The notes: generated by a model from the letters alone, not told the origin. Shown: positions 24,348-33,785, numbered from the stretch's first letter. The stretch is 64,000 nucleotides of DNA from Egaibacter danicus (GCA_016707075.1 JADJII010000012.1:1-64000); one strand, 5' to 3'. Program-made: numbers and translations.

Positions 24348-26285
24348 ATGTTCGATTTAGTCCGCAAGCACACGAAGATCCTGATGTTCCTGATGTTCTT
24401 GTTGATCATCCCTGCGTTTGTTCTGGTCGGCGTTGACGGATACAACCGGATGAGCGACAAAGGAGAGTCGGTAGCCCGTGTCGGTGGCCACGACATCACG
24501 CAGGCGGATTGGGACGCTGCACATCGCAATGAAGTGGATCGTATTCGCGCCTCCATGCCTACGCTGGACCCCAAGCTGCTGGACTCACCCGAAGCCCGAT
24601 ACGCGACACTGGAACGATTGATGCGTGAACGCGTACTGCAGCAGGCTGCGGAGAAGGCGCACCTCGTGACGACCGATGCACGACTTGCACGTGAACTTCA
24701 GCAGAACCCGACGATTGCCTCGTTGCGTCGTCCTGATGGGAGCATGGACATGGAACGCTATCGCCAGCTGGCAGCGAACCAGGGGCTCACGCCTGAAGGG
24801 TTTGAAGCGCGGGTGCGAAGCGATCTGTCAACCCGTCAGGTGGAGGTGGGCGTTACCGGCACCGGATTTGCCACGCCGCCGGTGGCGGATGTGGCGCTCA
24901 ATGCATTTCTTGAAAAGCGTGAAGTCCAGATTGCGCGTTTTCTTGCTGCAGATTACGCGGCAAAGGTCAACCCAACGGAGGCGGAACTGGAGGCCTTCTA
25001 CAAGGAAAACCCGAATCTTTTCCAGGCACCTGAAGCGGCAACCATCGAGTATGTGGTTCTGGATCTGGAGTCGGTCAAGAAGTCAATCAGCGTCAGCGAG
25101 CAGGATGTCAAGACCTATTACGACCAGAACGCCGATCGCCTGAGTGGTTCCGAGGAGCGACAGGCCAGCCATATTCTGATAACGGCTCCGAAAGATGCAC
25201 CGGCTGCGGATCGCGAGAAAGCCAGGGCTCGTGCTGCGGACTTGCTGGCAGCTGTCAAAAAAGCGCCTGATACGTTCGCAGACGTGGCCAGAAAAAACTC
25301 GCAGGACCCTGGCTCCGCCGGCTCGGGCGGCGACTTGGGCTTTTTTGCCCGTGGTGCGATGGTCAAACCGTTTGAAGATGCGGCGTTTGCCATGAAGAAA
25401 GGCGATATTAGTGGTGTGGTGGAGTCTGATTTCGGTTACCACATCATCAAACTGACGGACACAAAAGCGCCCAAACAACGCACCTTTGAGGAGTTGCGCG
25501 CCGGTATCGAGTCTGATCTGAAAACCCAGCAGGCCAAGGCGAAGTATGCAGAGGCGGCGGAAACCTTCACCAACACCGTTTATGAGCAGTCTGACAGCCT
25601 CAAGCCCGCTGCAGAGAAGCTCAAGCTGGAAGTAAAGACATCGACCAACTTGCTGCGCAAACCGGCAGAAGGTGCAACGGGGCCATTGGTAAATGCCAAG
25701 TTTCTAAGTGCCATTTTCGGGTCGGACGCTGTGGAGAAGAAGCGCAATACCGAAGCCATTGACGTTGGTGCCAATCAGTTGGTGTCTGGCCGCATCACGC
25801 AATACACACCCGCTCGCACATTGCCGTTTGCGGAAGTTCGTGCTGTTGTGCGGGAGCGTGTGGTTGCATCCCGGGGCGCCGAGTTGGCCAGAAAAGAGGG
25901 CAATGACAAGCTCACCTCCTGGAAGGCTGCGCCCCCTTCTGCCGTGATGGGGGCTGCTATCGTGGTGTCCCGTGACCAGTCTCAAGAATTGCCACCACAA
26001 GTTCTATCGGCTGTATTGCGGGCGGATTTGACTGTTGTGCCGGCATTTGTCGGCGTGGATCTCGGCGCACAGGGTTTTACGATTGCCCGGGTTAACAAAG
26101 TGGTGCCGAGGGGGCCTGTGGACGAGGCCATGACCCGACAGGGCCGTGAGCAATATGCCCAATGGTGGAACAATGCCGAAAATGCCGCCTATTACGATTT
26201 GCTCAAGGAGCGCCTCAAGGCCCAGATCAAGGCTGCCCGGCCGGAGCCTGTCAAGGGAGCTTCGCCTGTTCCGGCTGCAAACTAA
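24348..26285 (+). CDS. ppiD: Peptidyl-prolyl cis-trans isomerase D (membrane-anchored periplasmic chaperone)
   Basis: PpiD is an inner-membrane-anchored chaperone near the Sec translocon. The protein is 645 residues. A single N-terminal helix (ILMFLMFLLIIPAFVLVGVD) is followed by a SurA-like N-domain, a parvulin domain at about residues 265-365 (ASHILITAPKD, SGGDLGFFARGAMV, SDFGYHIIKL) and a C-terminal domain. The order hupB, tRNA, ppiD is common in Burkholderiales. The start MFDLVRKHTK matches the family. Confidence 0.95.
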   Translation: MFDLVRKHTKILMFLMFLLIIPAFVLVGVDGYNRMSDKGESVARVGGHDITQADWDAAHRNEVDRIRASMPTLDPKLLDSPEARYATLERLMRERVLQQAAEKAHLVTTDARLARELQQNPTIASLRRPDGSMDMERYRQLAANQGLTPEGFEARVRSDLSTRQVEVGVTGTGFATPPVADVALNAFLEKREVQIARFLAADYAAKVNPTEAELEAFYKENPNLFQAPEAATIEYVVLDLESVKKSISVSEQDVKTYYDQNADRLSGSEERQASHILITAPKDAPAADREKARARAADLLAAVKKAPDTFADVARKNSQDPGSAGSGGDLGFFARGAMVKPFEDAAFAMKKGDISGVVESDFGYHIIKLTDTKAPKQRTFEELRAGIESDLKTQQAKAKYAEAAETFTNTVYEQSDSLKPAAEKLKLEVKTSTNLLRKPAEGATGPLVNAKFLSAIFGSDAVEKKRNTEAIDVGANQLVSGRITQYTPARTLPFAEVRAVVRERVVASRGAELARKEGNDKLTSWKAAPPSAVMGAAIVVSRDQSQELPPQVLSAVLRADLTVVPAFVGVDLGAQGFTIARVNKVVPRGPVDEAMTRQGREQYAQWWNNAENAAYYDLLKERLKAQIKAARPEPVKGASPVPAAN

Positions 26286-26303
26286 CTAGGCACCCGCTAT
26301 AAT
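26276..26303 (+). promoter_or_regulatory. Promoter of tRNA-His
   Basis: A perfect TATAAT at 26298-26303 lies ten bases before the tRNA. The -35 (TGCAAA at 26276-26281, 16-bp spacing) is weak. Confidence 0.5.
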
Positions 26304-26312
26304 TCTTTTTAC

Positions 26313-26389
26313 GGTGGCTGTAGCTCAGTTGGTAGAGTCCAGGATTGTGATTCCTGTTGTCGTGGGTTCGAGCCCCATCAGCCACCCCA
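26313..26389 (+). tRNA. tRNA-His (anticodon GTG)
   Basis: The acceptor GTGGCTG pairs with CAGCCAC, and the extra 5' G (26313) faces the discriminator C, the hallmark of tRNA-His. The anticodon loop TTGTGAT carries GTG. CCA is encoded at 26387-26389. Confidence 0.97.
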
Positions 26390-26401
26390 AAGTCAGCGAG
26401 A

Positions 26402-26436
26402 AGGGCGCTATCCGAAAGGATAGCGCCCTTGTTCTT
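26402..26436 (+). terminator. Terminator after tRNA-His
   Basis: A 12-bp stem AGGGCGCTATCC / GGATAGCGCCCT with a GAAA tetraloop is followed by a broken T-rich stretch (TGTTCTTT). Confidence 0.75.
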
Positions 26437-26569
26437 TGTGGTTGTCTTGCACAGCTCTGTAGATTCTCCCTTTGGTTTTGTTAAATAGTGCCGAAATCCC
26501 CGACATGGGTGGTGGCGAGGCGACGTGATGTTCGTTATCGTTATATCAACCGTTCCGCGAAAGAGCACC

Positions 26570-26815
26570 ATGTCAAATCTCTTCAAAAATATTGCCTCCA
26601 GGTCCATCCCCATGCGGACCAACACGCCTCCTCGCAAAGATACCTACCTTCGTGGTGACCCCATCCCGGTGCCGGAGGTAATTGAAGAAGATCCAGAGAC
26701 CTCATGGGCTCTTTGGGCTGAAGCTATCGCTATTCAGGATGAGTTCTATGCCCAGACCTCTCCCGTGCCTCTGACCAGCAAGCCTCCTCGCGGAGTACAA
26801 GGCATGGGTGGCTGA
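26570..26815 (+). CDS. Small conserved-looking hypothetical protein
   Basis: This is an 81-residue soluble protein starting MSNLFKNIASRS, with AAGAG a few bases upstream. The middle has YLRGDPIPVPEVIEEDPETS and WALWAEA, acidic and Pro-rich. It ends KPPRGVQGMGG. No known domain is recognised. Codon use resembles the neighbours and the frame sits alone between tRNA-His and the quinone oxidoreductase. An in-frame ATG at 26528 would add 14 residues. Confidence 0.5.
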   Translation: MSNLFKNIASRSIPMRTNTPPRKDTYLRGDPIPVPEVIEEDPETSWALWAEAIAIQDEFYAQTSPVPLTSKPPRGVQGMGG

Positions 26816-26847
26816 CTGCCCGATTGATGGAATAGTCCTGATTTTTA

Positions 26848-27822
26848 TTAATTCACCATGACCAGTTTGCCCTTGACGTGGCGCGAGCCCATTCGGGTGT
26901 AAGCGCCCTTCAAGTCAGCCATAGGCATGGTCTGGTCGATCACGGGCTTGATCTTTCCCTGACCGTACCATTGGGCTAGTTCCATCATCATGGCTTGATT
27001 GGCCTTGGGCTCTCGCTTCGCGAAATCACCCCAGAAAACTCCAACGACAGACGCGCCTTTGAGCAGCATCAAATTCATGGGTAGCGACGCAATAGGTCCT
27101 GACGCGAAACCCACCACCAGATAGCGGCCACGCCAGGCAATGGAGCGAAATGCAGGCTCTGCATAATCGCCACCGACCGGATCGTAGATCACGTCCGGTC
27201 CTTTGCCATCGGTCAACGCCTTGAGGGCGTCGCGCAAGTTGTCGCGACTGTAATTGATCGTGGCATCGGTCCCGATGGATTTGCACAATTCGCATTTCTC
27301 ATCGGTGGATGCTGCTGCAATCACTTTGGCGCCCATGGCTTTTGCGATTTGAATGGCCGCCGTTCCCACGCCCCCGGCAGCGCCCAGAACCAGAACGGTC
27401 TCGCCTGCCTTTAGCTGTGCCCGGTCAACCAGGGCATGGTGGGATGTGGCGTATGTCATGATGAAGGCGGCAGCATCCACGAATGGAAAACCCTGAGGCA
27501 ATGGCATGCACAGCGCGGCGGGCGCCAGTGTGTGGCTGCCAAATCCGCCTGTGCCAGAGAGGCACGCGACGTGCTGGCCAGGGCGAAGGTGACTGACGCC
27601 CGGGCCGACTGCCTGCACCACACCAGCATATTCCGAGCCCGGCACGAACGGCAGGGCAGGCTTCATCTGATATTTGTTTTGGACAATCAACAGGTCAGGG
27701 AAATTCAGGCTGGCAGCCTTGATTTCAATCAGCACCTCACCTTCTTTGGGGCTGGGTGTCGGGAGTTCTTTCCAGGTGAGGGCGTCCACACCAACAGGGT
27801 TTTCACATAGCCAGGCGTGCAT
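26848..27822 (-). CDS. NADPH:quinone oxidoreductase family protein (zinc-free MDR)
   Basis: This is a 324-residue medium-chain dehydrogenase/reductase. The nucleotide-binding VLGAAGGVGTAAIQIAKAMGA is clear in the middle, and VPGSEYAGVVQAVGPGV in the catalytic domain lacks the Cys/His zinc ligands, so it belongs to the quinone oxidoreductase branch. Some related proteins reduce acryloyl- or crotonyl-type substrates. It is transcribed divergently from surE. Confidence 0.9.
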   Translation of the reverse strand: MHAWLCENPVGVDALTWKELPTPSPKEGEVLIEIKAASLNFPDLLIVQNKYQMKPALPFVPGSEYAGVVQAVGPGVSHLRPGQHVACLSGTGGFGSHTLAPAALCMPLPQGFPFVDAAAFIMTYATSHHALVDRAQLKAGETVLVLGAAGGVGTAAIQIAKAMGAKVIAAASTDEKCELCKSIGTDATINYSRDNLRDALKALTDGKGPDVIYDPVGGDYAEPAFRSIAWRGRYLVVGFASGPIASLPMNLMLLKGASVVGVFWGDFAKREPKANQAMMMELAQWYGQGKIKPVIDQTMPMADLKGAYTRMGSRHVKGKLVMVN

Positions 27823-27922
27823 GGGGTGTCTCCAAAAACAGCTTGAATGATAGTGGCAGATGAATACGGAAAATGTCCCTGTTGCGACGGGAACCTACAA
27901 TGATCGCTAACTCTTCGATACC

Positions 27923-28702
27923 ATGAAAATCCTGATCTCCAACGACGATGGCTACCAGGCGCCGGGCATCGTCGCCCTCTATGACGCGCTCAAGGATGTG
28001 GCAGACGTTGAAGTGGTTGCGCCCGAGCAGAACAACAGTGCCAAGTCCAATGCGCTCACCTTGCACTCACCCCTGTCGGTGACCCGCGCCGCCAACGGGT
28101 TTCGTTATATCAACGGAACGCCGGCAGATTGTGTGCACATTGCATTGACCGGACTGCTGGGCTACCGGCCTGATCTGGTGGTGTCCGGCATCAACAATGG
28201 TGCGAACATGGGAGATGACACCATTTACTCCGGTACGGTTGGGGCCGCCATGGAAGGCTATCTGTTTGGCATTCCAGCCATTGCTTTTTCACAGGTGGAA
28301 AAGGGCTGGGGTGAGATTGAGGCAGCCGCGCACAAGGCGCGGGAACTGGTCCAGCAGATGAATCAACAGCACCTGGTGGGTACCACGCCGTGGTTGCTCA
28401 ACATCAACATCCCCAATTTGCCTGGGGAGCAACTGGGCGCTGCCAAGCTCTGTCGCCTTGGGCGCCGTCATGCCGCAGAAAACGTCATTACCCAGATCAG
28501 CCCGCGTGGTGACACCATGTACTGGATCGGAAGCGCGGGAGCAGTCAAGGACGATGGCGATGGCACCGATTTCCATGCCACGGCCCAAGGGCATGTCTCG
28601 ATCACGCCGCTAAAAGTTGATCTAACCGACCATGATGCACTGGGTTATTGGGCACAAACTGCTGCGAGACTGGCGTTGGGTGCCCACAAGGCAGGTTCAT
28701 GA
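27923..28702 (+). CDS. surE: 5'/3'-nucleotidase SurE
   Basis: SurE is a metal-dependent nucleotidase linked to stationary-phase survival. The protein has 259 residues: MKILISNDDGYQAPGI with the metal-binding Asp pair, NNSAKSNALT and VSGINNGANMGDDTIYSGT. It starts the conserved surE-pcm-nlpD-rpoS run and overlaps pcm as ATGA. Confidence 0.97.
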   Translation: MKILISNDDGYQAPGIVALYDALKDVADVEVVAPEQNNSAKSNALTLHSPLSVTRAANGFRYINGTPADCVHIALTGLLGYRPDLVVSGINNGANMGDDTIYSGTVGAAMEGYLFGIPAIAFSQVEKGWGEIEAAAHKARELVQQMNQQHLVGTTPWLLNINIPNLPGEQLGAAKLCRLGRRHAAENVITQISPRGDTMYWIGSAGAVKDDGDGTDFHATAQGHVSITPLKVDLTDHDALGYWAQTAARLALGAHKAGS

Positions 28703-29487
28703 AGCCCAGGCCTTCATTCCCGGTCCGCATGGACGTTGCCGCGGACAAGGCGGGGCTGACCCGGGCCGGGCGCACGGCAGGCAATTCAGGCGCTGCACAT
28801 ACGCTGAAGGCGGTCTCGGTCAACGATCAAAGTCATGGTCTGGATTCCAGTGCCGTACGCATGAACATGGTGCAAAAACTGGCTGGCCAGGGTGTCACTG
28901 ATCGCATGGTTTTGTCAGCTTTGGGAACCATCGAGCGGCACCGCTTTGTCGACAGTGCGCTGGTCAATCAGGCCTATGAAGACACGAGCCTGCCCATTGG
29001 TTTGGGGCAGACCATCTCCAAGCCTGGGGTGGTTTCGCGCATGATCGAATTGCTGCGCCATGGTGCCCAGGGCAAGCTGGGAAGAGTTCTGGAAATCGGT
29101 ACCGGCTGCGGCTATCAGGCCGCTTTGCTCAGTCTGGTCGCAACCGAGGTTTACAGCATCGAGCGCCTGCGTGGTCTGCATGACAAGGCTCGCGAGAATC
29201 TGCGGCATTTGCGTCTGGCCAATCTGCATTTGCTGTTTGGTGATGGCATGGCGGGCTATGCCAAAGGTGCGCCTTATGCGGGCATCATCGCTGCCGCGGG
29301 TGGGGAGGCTGTTCCTCAGGCCTGGATCGATCAGCTGGCTATGGGCGGGCGACTGGTTGCACCGGTCGTCAGTGGTGTTGGCCGGAATCAGCAGGCTTTG
29401 CTGGTTCTGGACAGAACCCCTCAGGGAATACGGCAAACGGTACTGGAAACGGTCCACTTTGTGCCTCTAAAATCGGGTGTTGCATGA
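28699..29487 (+). CDS. pcm: Protein-L-isoaspartate O-methyltransferase
   Basis: Pcm methylates isoaspartyl residues so that damaged proteins can be repaired, using S-adenosylmethionine. The catalytic-pocket motif LPIGLGQTISKP and the SAM site VLEIGTGCGYQAALLS are present. With 262 residues it carries an N-terminal extension of about 50 residues over the E. coli enzyme, low in complexity. The start ATG overlaps the surE stop; the pcm stop overlaps an ATG at 29484 that I take as the original nlpD start. Confidence 0.95.
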   Translation: MKPRPSFPVRMDVAADKAGLTRAGRTAGNSGAAHTLKAVSVNDQSHGLDSSAVRMNMVQKLAGQGVTDRMVLSALGTIERHRFVDSALVNQAYEDTSLPIGLGQTISKPGVVSRMIELLRHGAQGKLGRVLEIGTGCGYQAALLSLVATEVYSIERLRGLHDKARENLRHLRLANLHLLFGDGMAGYAKGAPYAGIIAAAGGEAVPQAWIDQLAMGGRLVAPVVSGVGRNQQALLVLDRTPQGIRQTVLETVHFVPLKSGVA

Positions 29488-30409
29488 TGGGAGTGTCTAT
29501 GGTCGGGTTGGTCAGGTTATTGGGTCGCAGTTCGTCGCTGGCAGGGTGCTGGTCGCCGTGCTGCTGGTCGGGTGCGGTTCCAGGGCAATCAACCATGCCC
29601 CGGTGGAAGACCGTGGAACCAGCGCCAGCAAACCAGCGCCTGCTGTACCTGCGGTCATGGATGCTCAAGGCCAGCCGGTCAAGCCCCTTCCGGGCGCCGA
29701 AAACGCAGGCAAACCGGGCTTTTACACCGTCAAGCCCGGTGATACGCTGATCAAAATCGGGCTTGAAACCGGTCAAAACTGGAAAGATATAGCCCGCTGG
29801 AATGGTCTGGATAACGCCAATCAGGTTGAAGTGGGACAGGTGCTGCGCATCACTCCTCCTGTGGCCGTTGCGCCGCCAGCCGGTGTCGCTGTGGCGAAGC
29901 CGGTTACCACGACAACGATTACCGCTGCAACCGTGCCGTCCGCATCACCTGCCAGTGCCGCCAAACCTCCTGCATCCGCTTCTGCGGCTGTAACGGTACC
30001 AGCCCCGGCGCCTACCGCACCGGTTGCTGCGTCTTCCCAGGATGAGATCAACTGGATCTGGCCTGCCAGCGGTGTAATTCTGGCCGGGTTCGATGAAGTC
30101 AAAAACAAGGGACTGGATTTGGGCGGCAGGGCGGGTGATCCCGTCGTCGCAGCGGCAGATGGCCGGGTCGTCTATGTGGGTGCTGGTTTGCGGGGCTACG
30201 GCAACCTCATCATCTTGAAGCACAACAACACCTATTTGACGGCCTATGCCCATAACCAGACCTTGCTGGTCAAGGAAGATCAGTCAGTCCGTCAGGGGCA
30301 AAAAATTGCCGAAATGGGCAGTAGCGACGCCGATCGGGTGAAATTGCATTTTGAGGTTCGGCGTCAGGGCAAACCGGTCGATCCGGCCAAGCACCTTCCC
30401 CCGAGGTAG
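29484..30409 (+). CDS. nlpD: NlpD-type lipoprotein (LysM + degenerate M23), apparent frameshift in signal peptide
   Basis: NlpD is an outer-membrane lipoprotein that activates the amidase AmiC during septum splitting. A LysM domain (GFYTVKPGDTLIKIGLETG) is followed by an Ala/Pro/Thr linker and a LytM/M23 domain. Where active M23 enzymes have His the sequence reads KGLDLGG, so it is catalytically degenerate as expected. The ATG at 29484 overlaps the pcm stop and reads MMGVSMVGLVRLLGRSSSLA; the lipobox (VLVAVLLVGCG) is in another frame. Adding one G to the GGG at 29544-29546 joins them. Without that correction only a TTG at 29477 or a GTG at 29546 could start the frame. Confidence 0.85.
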
Positions 30410-30413
30410 CGTC

Positions 30414-31367
30414 ATGAATCACCTCGCCAAACACCCGAGAAATCCGGAGTCGCTGGTGAGGAATGCAGAGCCTGAGATCGACCTGCAGGACATGCTGGCG
30501 CCCATACCCAATGAGCCGGGTAGCGATTCACTGTCGCAATATCTAAAAGGTATCCGGCGGACGCCGCTCTTTTCTGCACAGGAAGAATTCGAAGCTGCCA
30601 CCCGGGCCCGGGCGGGCGACTTTGCATCCCGCCAGAGCATGATTGAACACAATCTGCGTCTGGTGGTGAGCATTGCCAGAACCTATGCAGGGCGTGGCGT
30701 CCCGCTACAGGATCTGATTGAAGAGGGCAATCTCGGGCTCATGCATGCCATTGACAAGTTCGAGCCGGAGCGGGGTTTCCGTTTTTCAACCTATGCCACA
30801 TGGTGGATCCGGCAATTTGTGGACCGTGCCCTGATCGATCAGGGCCGCGTCGTTCGGCTGCCGGTGAACGTAGTCCGCGAGTTGCAGCAGGTTCTGCGGG
30901 CCCAGCGAGCTCTGGAAAATGATGTTGCGCTGATGACCCGGCGGCCCGAAGGCCCCAGAGCTGAGGATATCGCCGCGCTGCTGGGCCGGGATGTGCAAAC
31001 AGTTGCTGACCTGCTGGTGCTGGCTGAGGCTCCAAAATCACTGGATGCATCGGTCGATCGCTACGGCAGTCCCCACACAATGGGGGACGCACTTGTGGAC
31101 AGTATGGCGCTGGATGCTGACAGCACGCTGCAGGCGCATGAGGTGGAGCACTTGCTGCAGGACTGGATTGACACCCTGTCAGCCCGCGAGCAGGAGGTGC
31201 TGGAGGGGCGGTTCGGTTTGCATGATCGCGACCCTGAAACGCTGGACGTGCTCAGCTGTCGGCTGGACCTGACCCGTGAGCGGGTCAGACAAATCCAGAA
31301 TGAAGCGCTTCACAAGCTGCAGCGGTATCTGGCGCGCCGCGGCATTTCTCGCCAAGCGCTTCTTTAA
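30414..31367 (+). CDS. rpoS: RNA polymerase sigma factor RpoS
   Basis: This is the stationary-phase/general stress sigma factor, 317 residues. Region 1.2 begins DSLSQYLKGIRRTPLF. Region 2 has NLRLVVSIART, DLIEEGNLGLMHAIDKF and RFSTYATWWIRQ. Region 4 ends with LDLTRERVRQIQNEALHKL. The start ATG at 30414 has GAGG ten bases upstream at the end of nlpD. In E. coli the main rpoS promoter lies within nlpD; the same may hold here. Confidence 0.96.
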   Translation: MNHLAKHPRNPESLVRNAEPEIDLQDMLAPIPNEPGSDSLSQYLKGIRRTPLFSAQEEFEAATRARAGDFASRQSMIEHNLRLVVSIARTYAGRGVPLQDLIEEGNLGLMHAIDKFEPERGFRFSTYATWWIRQFVDRALIDQGRVVRLPVNVVRELQQVLRAQRALENDVALMTRRPEGPRAEDIAALLGRDVQTVADLLVLAEAPKSLDASVDRYGSPHTMGDALVDSMALDADSTLQAHEVEHLLQDWIDTLSAREQEVLEGRFGLHDRDPETLDVLSCRLDLTRERVRQIQNEALHKLQRYLARRGISRQALL

Positions 31368-31396
31368 TCGGTGTCTCTGCTGCTAAAGTGCGGGAC

Positions 31397-32182
31397 ATGA
31401 GCTGGCCTGTCCTGGTATTTGATATTGAATCCATTCCTGACATAGCGGGCCTGCGTGCGCTGCGTGATGCTCCAGCCGATGCAACCGACGCCCAGGTGTA
31501 TGACGCCTGGGTGCAGGAGCGCAAGGCCGAAGGCAAAAGCGATTTCATGCCCTTGCACCTGCAGCGCATCTTGGTGATCAGTGCCGTGTTTCGCAACGCA
31601 GAAGGGTTGCGCATCCACTCGTTTGTGGACAAGGATGATGCCAGTGAGGGCCGGGTCATCCAGACGTTTTTCAATACCATCGAGAAACACACGCCCCAGC
31701 TGGTTAGCTGGAACGGTGGCGGGTTTGATTTGCCGGTTCTGCACTACCGCGGGTTGAAACATGGCGTGGTAGCTGATCGCTACTGGGACATGGGTGAAGA
31801 CGACCGCGAGTTCAAGTGGAACAACTACATCAGCCGCTATCACATGCGGCATCTGGACTTGATGGATCTGCTGGCCATGTACCAGCCAAAAAACAATACA
31901 CCGCTGGACGCAATGGCCAAGCTCTGCGGCTTTCCCGGCAAGCTGGGCATGGATGGCTCGCAGGTCTATCCGCAGTACCTGGACGGCAAGCTGGACGACA
32001 TTCGCCGCTACTGCGAAACCGATGTGATGAACACCTATCTGGTGTACTGCCGTTTTCAAAAAATGCGGGGTGGCCTGCTGGAAAAGGAATACGAGCAGGA
32101 AATCGCGATGGTAAAAGAAACTCTCGGCAATCTGGCGCCCACCGAGGCGCATTGGGATGAGTATTTGAAGGCCTGGGCCTGA
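31397..32182 (+). CDS. Predicted 3'-5' exonuclease (PolB-like, PF10108)
   Basis: This is a 261-residue DEDD-type exonuclease domain. VFDIESIPD carries the first Asp-Glu pair, SWNGGGFDLPVLHYRGL the second Asp, and RRYCETDVMNTYLVY the last conserved Asp. It resembles the exonuclease module of family B polymerases but stands alone. Its biological role is unknown. An in-frame GTG at 31388 is an alternative start. Confidence 0.85.
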   Translation: MSWPVLVFDIESIPDIAGLRALRDAPADATDAQVYDAWVQERKAEGKSDFMPLHLQRILVISAVFRNAEGLRIHSFVDKDDASEGRVIQTFFNTIEKHTPQLVSWNGGGFDLPVLHYRGLKHGVVADRYWDMGEDDREFKWNNYISRYHMRHLDLMDLLAMYQPKNNTPLDAMAKLCGFPGKLGMDGSQVYPQYLDGKLDDIRRYCETDVMNTYLVYCRFQKMRGGLLEKEYEQEIAMVKETLGNLAPTEAHWDEYLKAWA

Positions 32183-32222
32183 CCGGTCTGATGGAGCCGC
32201 CATGTCCTGAGACAATTCAGGC

Positions 32223-33785
32223 ATGACAGACGAATCAAAAAGCAAAGTGCCAGAAAACAGTGCGGATCACCCGGCCGAGTGGCTGGAAGTGGAGTCCCTC
32301 GACATTGATGCGCAGGGTATAGCCCACAAACCGGACGGCAAGGTGGTCTTCATTGAAGGTGCGCTGCCATTTGAGGTGGTTACCGCCAACATCAATCGCA
32401 AGAAAGCCAGCTTCGAGAAAGCCACGGTAACCGCGATCCACCGTGAATCGTCGCAACGCGTCAAACCCGGCTGCCCTCACTTTGGCCTGCATGAGGGCGC
32501 TTGTGGCGGCTGCAAGATGCAGCACCTTCACATCGGTGCCCAGGTGGCCGTCAAGCAGCGTGTGCTGGAAGATAACCTGTGGCATCTGGGCAAGGTCAAG
32601 CCCGAGAACATCCTGCGCCCCATCGAAGGCCCGGCCTGGGGCTATCGCTACCGGGCGCGCCTGTCGGTTCGTCACGTCAGGAAAAAGGGCGCCGTGCTGG
32701 TGGGTTTTCATGAACGGAAAAGTCAGTATGTCGCTGACATGAAGGAATGCCACGTGCTGCCGCCGCATGTGAGTGCCATGCTGGTGCCCATCCGGGAACT
32801 GATCGGTTCAATGGACGCGAAAGAGACTGTGCCGCAGATCGAACTGGCAGTCGGTGACATGGGCGGCAATGATGTCATCGCGCTGGTACTGCGGCATCTG
32901 GAGCCCTTGAGCAATGGCGATCTGGCCAAATTGCGTGCGTTCGCGCTGCAGCAGGGGGGCTTGCAGGAGGGGCAGAAGTTTGTGGTTCAGTGGTGGCTGC
33001 AGGCCAAAGGCCCTGAGACCGTCAACCTGCTGGATGAACCCGCACCCGGCACGGCCCAACTGGCCTACGTACTCCCCGAGTTTGGCATCACCATGCCATT
33101 TAATCCGACCGATTTCACGCAGGTCAATCCGCACATCAACCGGGTTCTGGTGAGCCGTGCCTTGCGATTGCTGGACGCGCAAAAGACGGAGCGGGTGATC
33201 GACTGGTTTTGCGGGCTGGGCAACTTCACATTGCCCATCGCCACCCAGGCGGGCGCTGTGCTGGGTATTGAGGGCAGTGAGGTGCTGGTGATGCGTTCAC
33301 GACAAAATTACAAGCTGAATCAGGCCTCTGCCCTTAATAACAGTGCGCTGGCAGCTACTGAATTTGTAGCAAGAAACCTGTTTGAAATGACGCCTGAATT
33401 GCTCATGCTGGATGGCGCGGCCGACAAGTGGCTGGTGGACCCGCCTCGCGAGGGCGCTTTCTCGCTGGTGAAGGCGCTGGCGGATTTACACCGGGGCCAT
33501 GTAGGCACGGAGGTGATGGATGGTGTACCGACCGGCCCGACAGGAGCAGCCCTCCGACCATTGAAGCGGGGTTCCTGGACGTTTCCCCAGCGCATCGTTT
33601 ACGTGAGCTGTAATCCGGCTACGCTGGCAAGGGATGCCGGGCTGCTGGTGCATGAGGCGGGTTATCGCTGCGTGGTAGCCGGGGTGATCAACATGTTTCC
33701 GCACACAGCCCATGTGGAGAGCATGGCGGTTTTCGAACGGGTGGTTGCTGCCTCTAATGGCCCTCAGACTTCTGTGCCACTTTGA
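32223..33785 (+). CDS. rlmD: 23S rRNA (uracil(1939)-C(5))-methyltransferase RlmD
   Basis: RlmD methylates U1939 of 23S rRNA with SAM. The N-terminal TRAM domain (LEVESLDIDAQGIAHKPDGK) is followed by the Fe-S cysteines (GCPHFGLHEGACGGCKMQ), the SAM site DWFCGLGNFTLPIA, DPPREGA and the nucleophile region VSCNPATLARD. It is long for the family (520 residues). One extra stretch, NQASALNNSALAATEFVA, coincides with a degenerate copy of the dispersed repeat. Another lies near ALADLHRGHVGTEVMDG. Its end overlaps the convergent lipoprotein gene by 32 bp. Confidence 0.94.
   Translation: MTDESKSKVPENSADHPAEWLEVESLDIDAQGIAHKPDGKVVFIEGALPFEVVTANINRKKASFEKATVTAIHRESSQRVKPGCPHFGLHEGACGGCKMQHLHIGAQVAVKQRVLEDNLWHLGKVKPENILRPIEGPAWGYRYRARLSVRHVRKKGAVLVGFHERKSQYVADMKECHVLPPHVSAMLVPIRELIGSMDAKETVPQIELAVGDMGGNDVIALVLRHLEPLSNGDLAKLRAFALQQGGLQEGQKFVVQWWLQAKGPETVNLLDEPAPGTAQLAYVLPEFGITMPFNPTDFTQVNPHINRVLVSRALRLLDAQKTERVIDWFCGLGNFTLPIATQAGAVLGIEGSEVLVMRSRQNYKLNQASALNNSALAATEFVARNLFEMTPELLMLDGAADKWLVDPPREGAFSLVKALADLHRGHVGTEVMDGVPTGPTGAALRPLKRGSWTFPQRIVYVSCNPATLARDAGLLVHEAGYRCVVAGVINMFPHTAHVESMAVFERVVAASNGPQTSVPL
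33320..33370 (-). repeat. Dispersed ~50-bp repeat, copy 4 (degenerate, inside rlmD)
   Basis: On the reverse strand GCTACAAATTCAGTAGCTGC, then CAGCGCA, then AGGGCAGAGGCCTG follow the family order. It is more diverged than the others. Confidence 0.55.

Noticed and set aside
29477..30409. nlpD starting at TTG 29477 without any frameshift
   Set aside because: The first ~20 residues would lack a basic n-region and hydrophobic lead, while the other frame has both and an ATGA overlap with pcm. The single-G deletion explains the data better, though it is not proven.
33480..33580. Extra segment in RlmD before the VSCNP motif as another repeat copy
   Set aside because: It has none of the family blocks and shows no match to other places in the window; it may be normal length variation.
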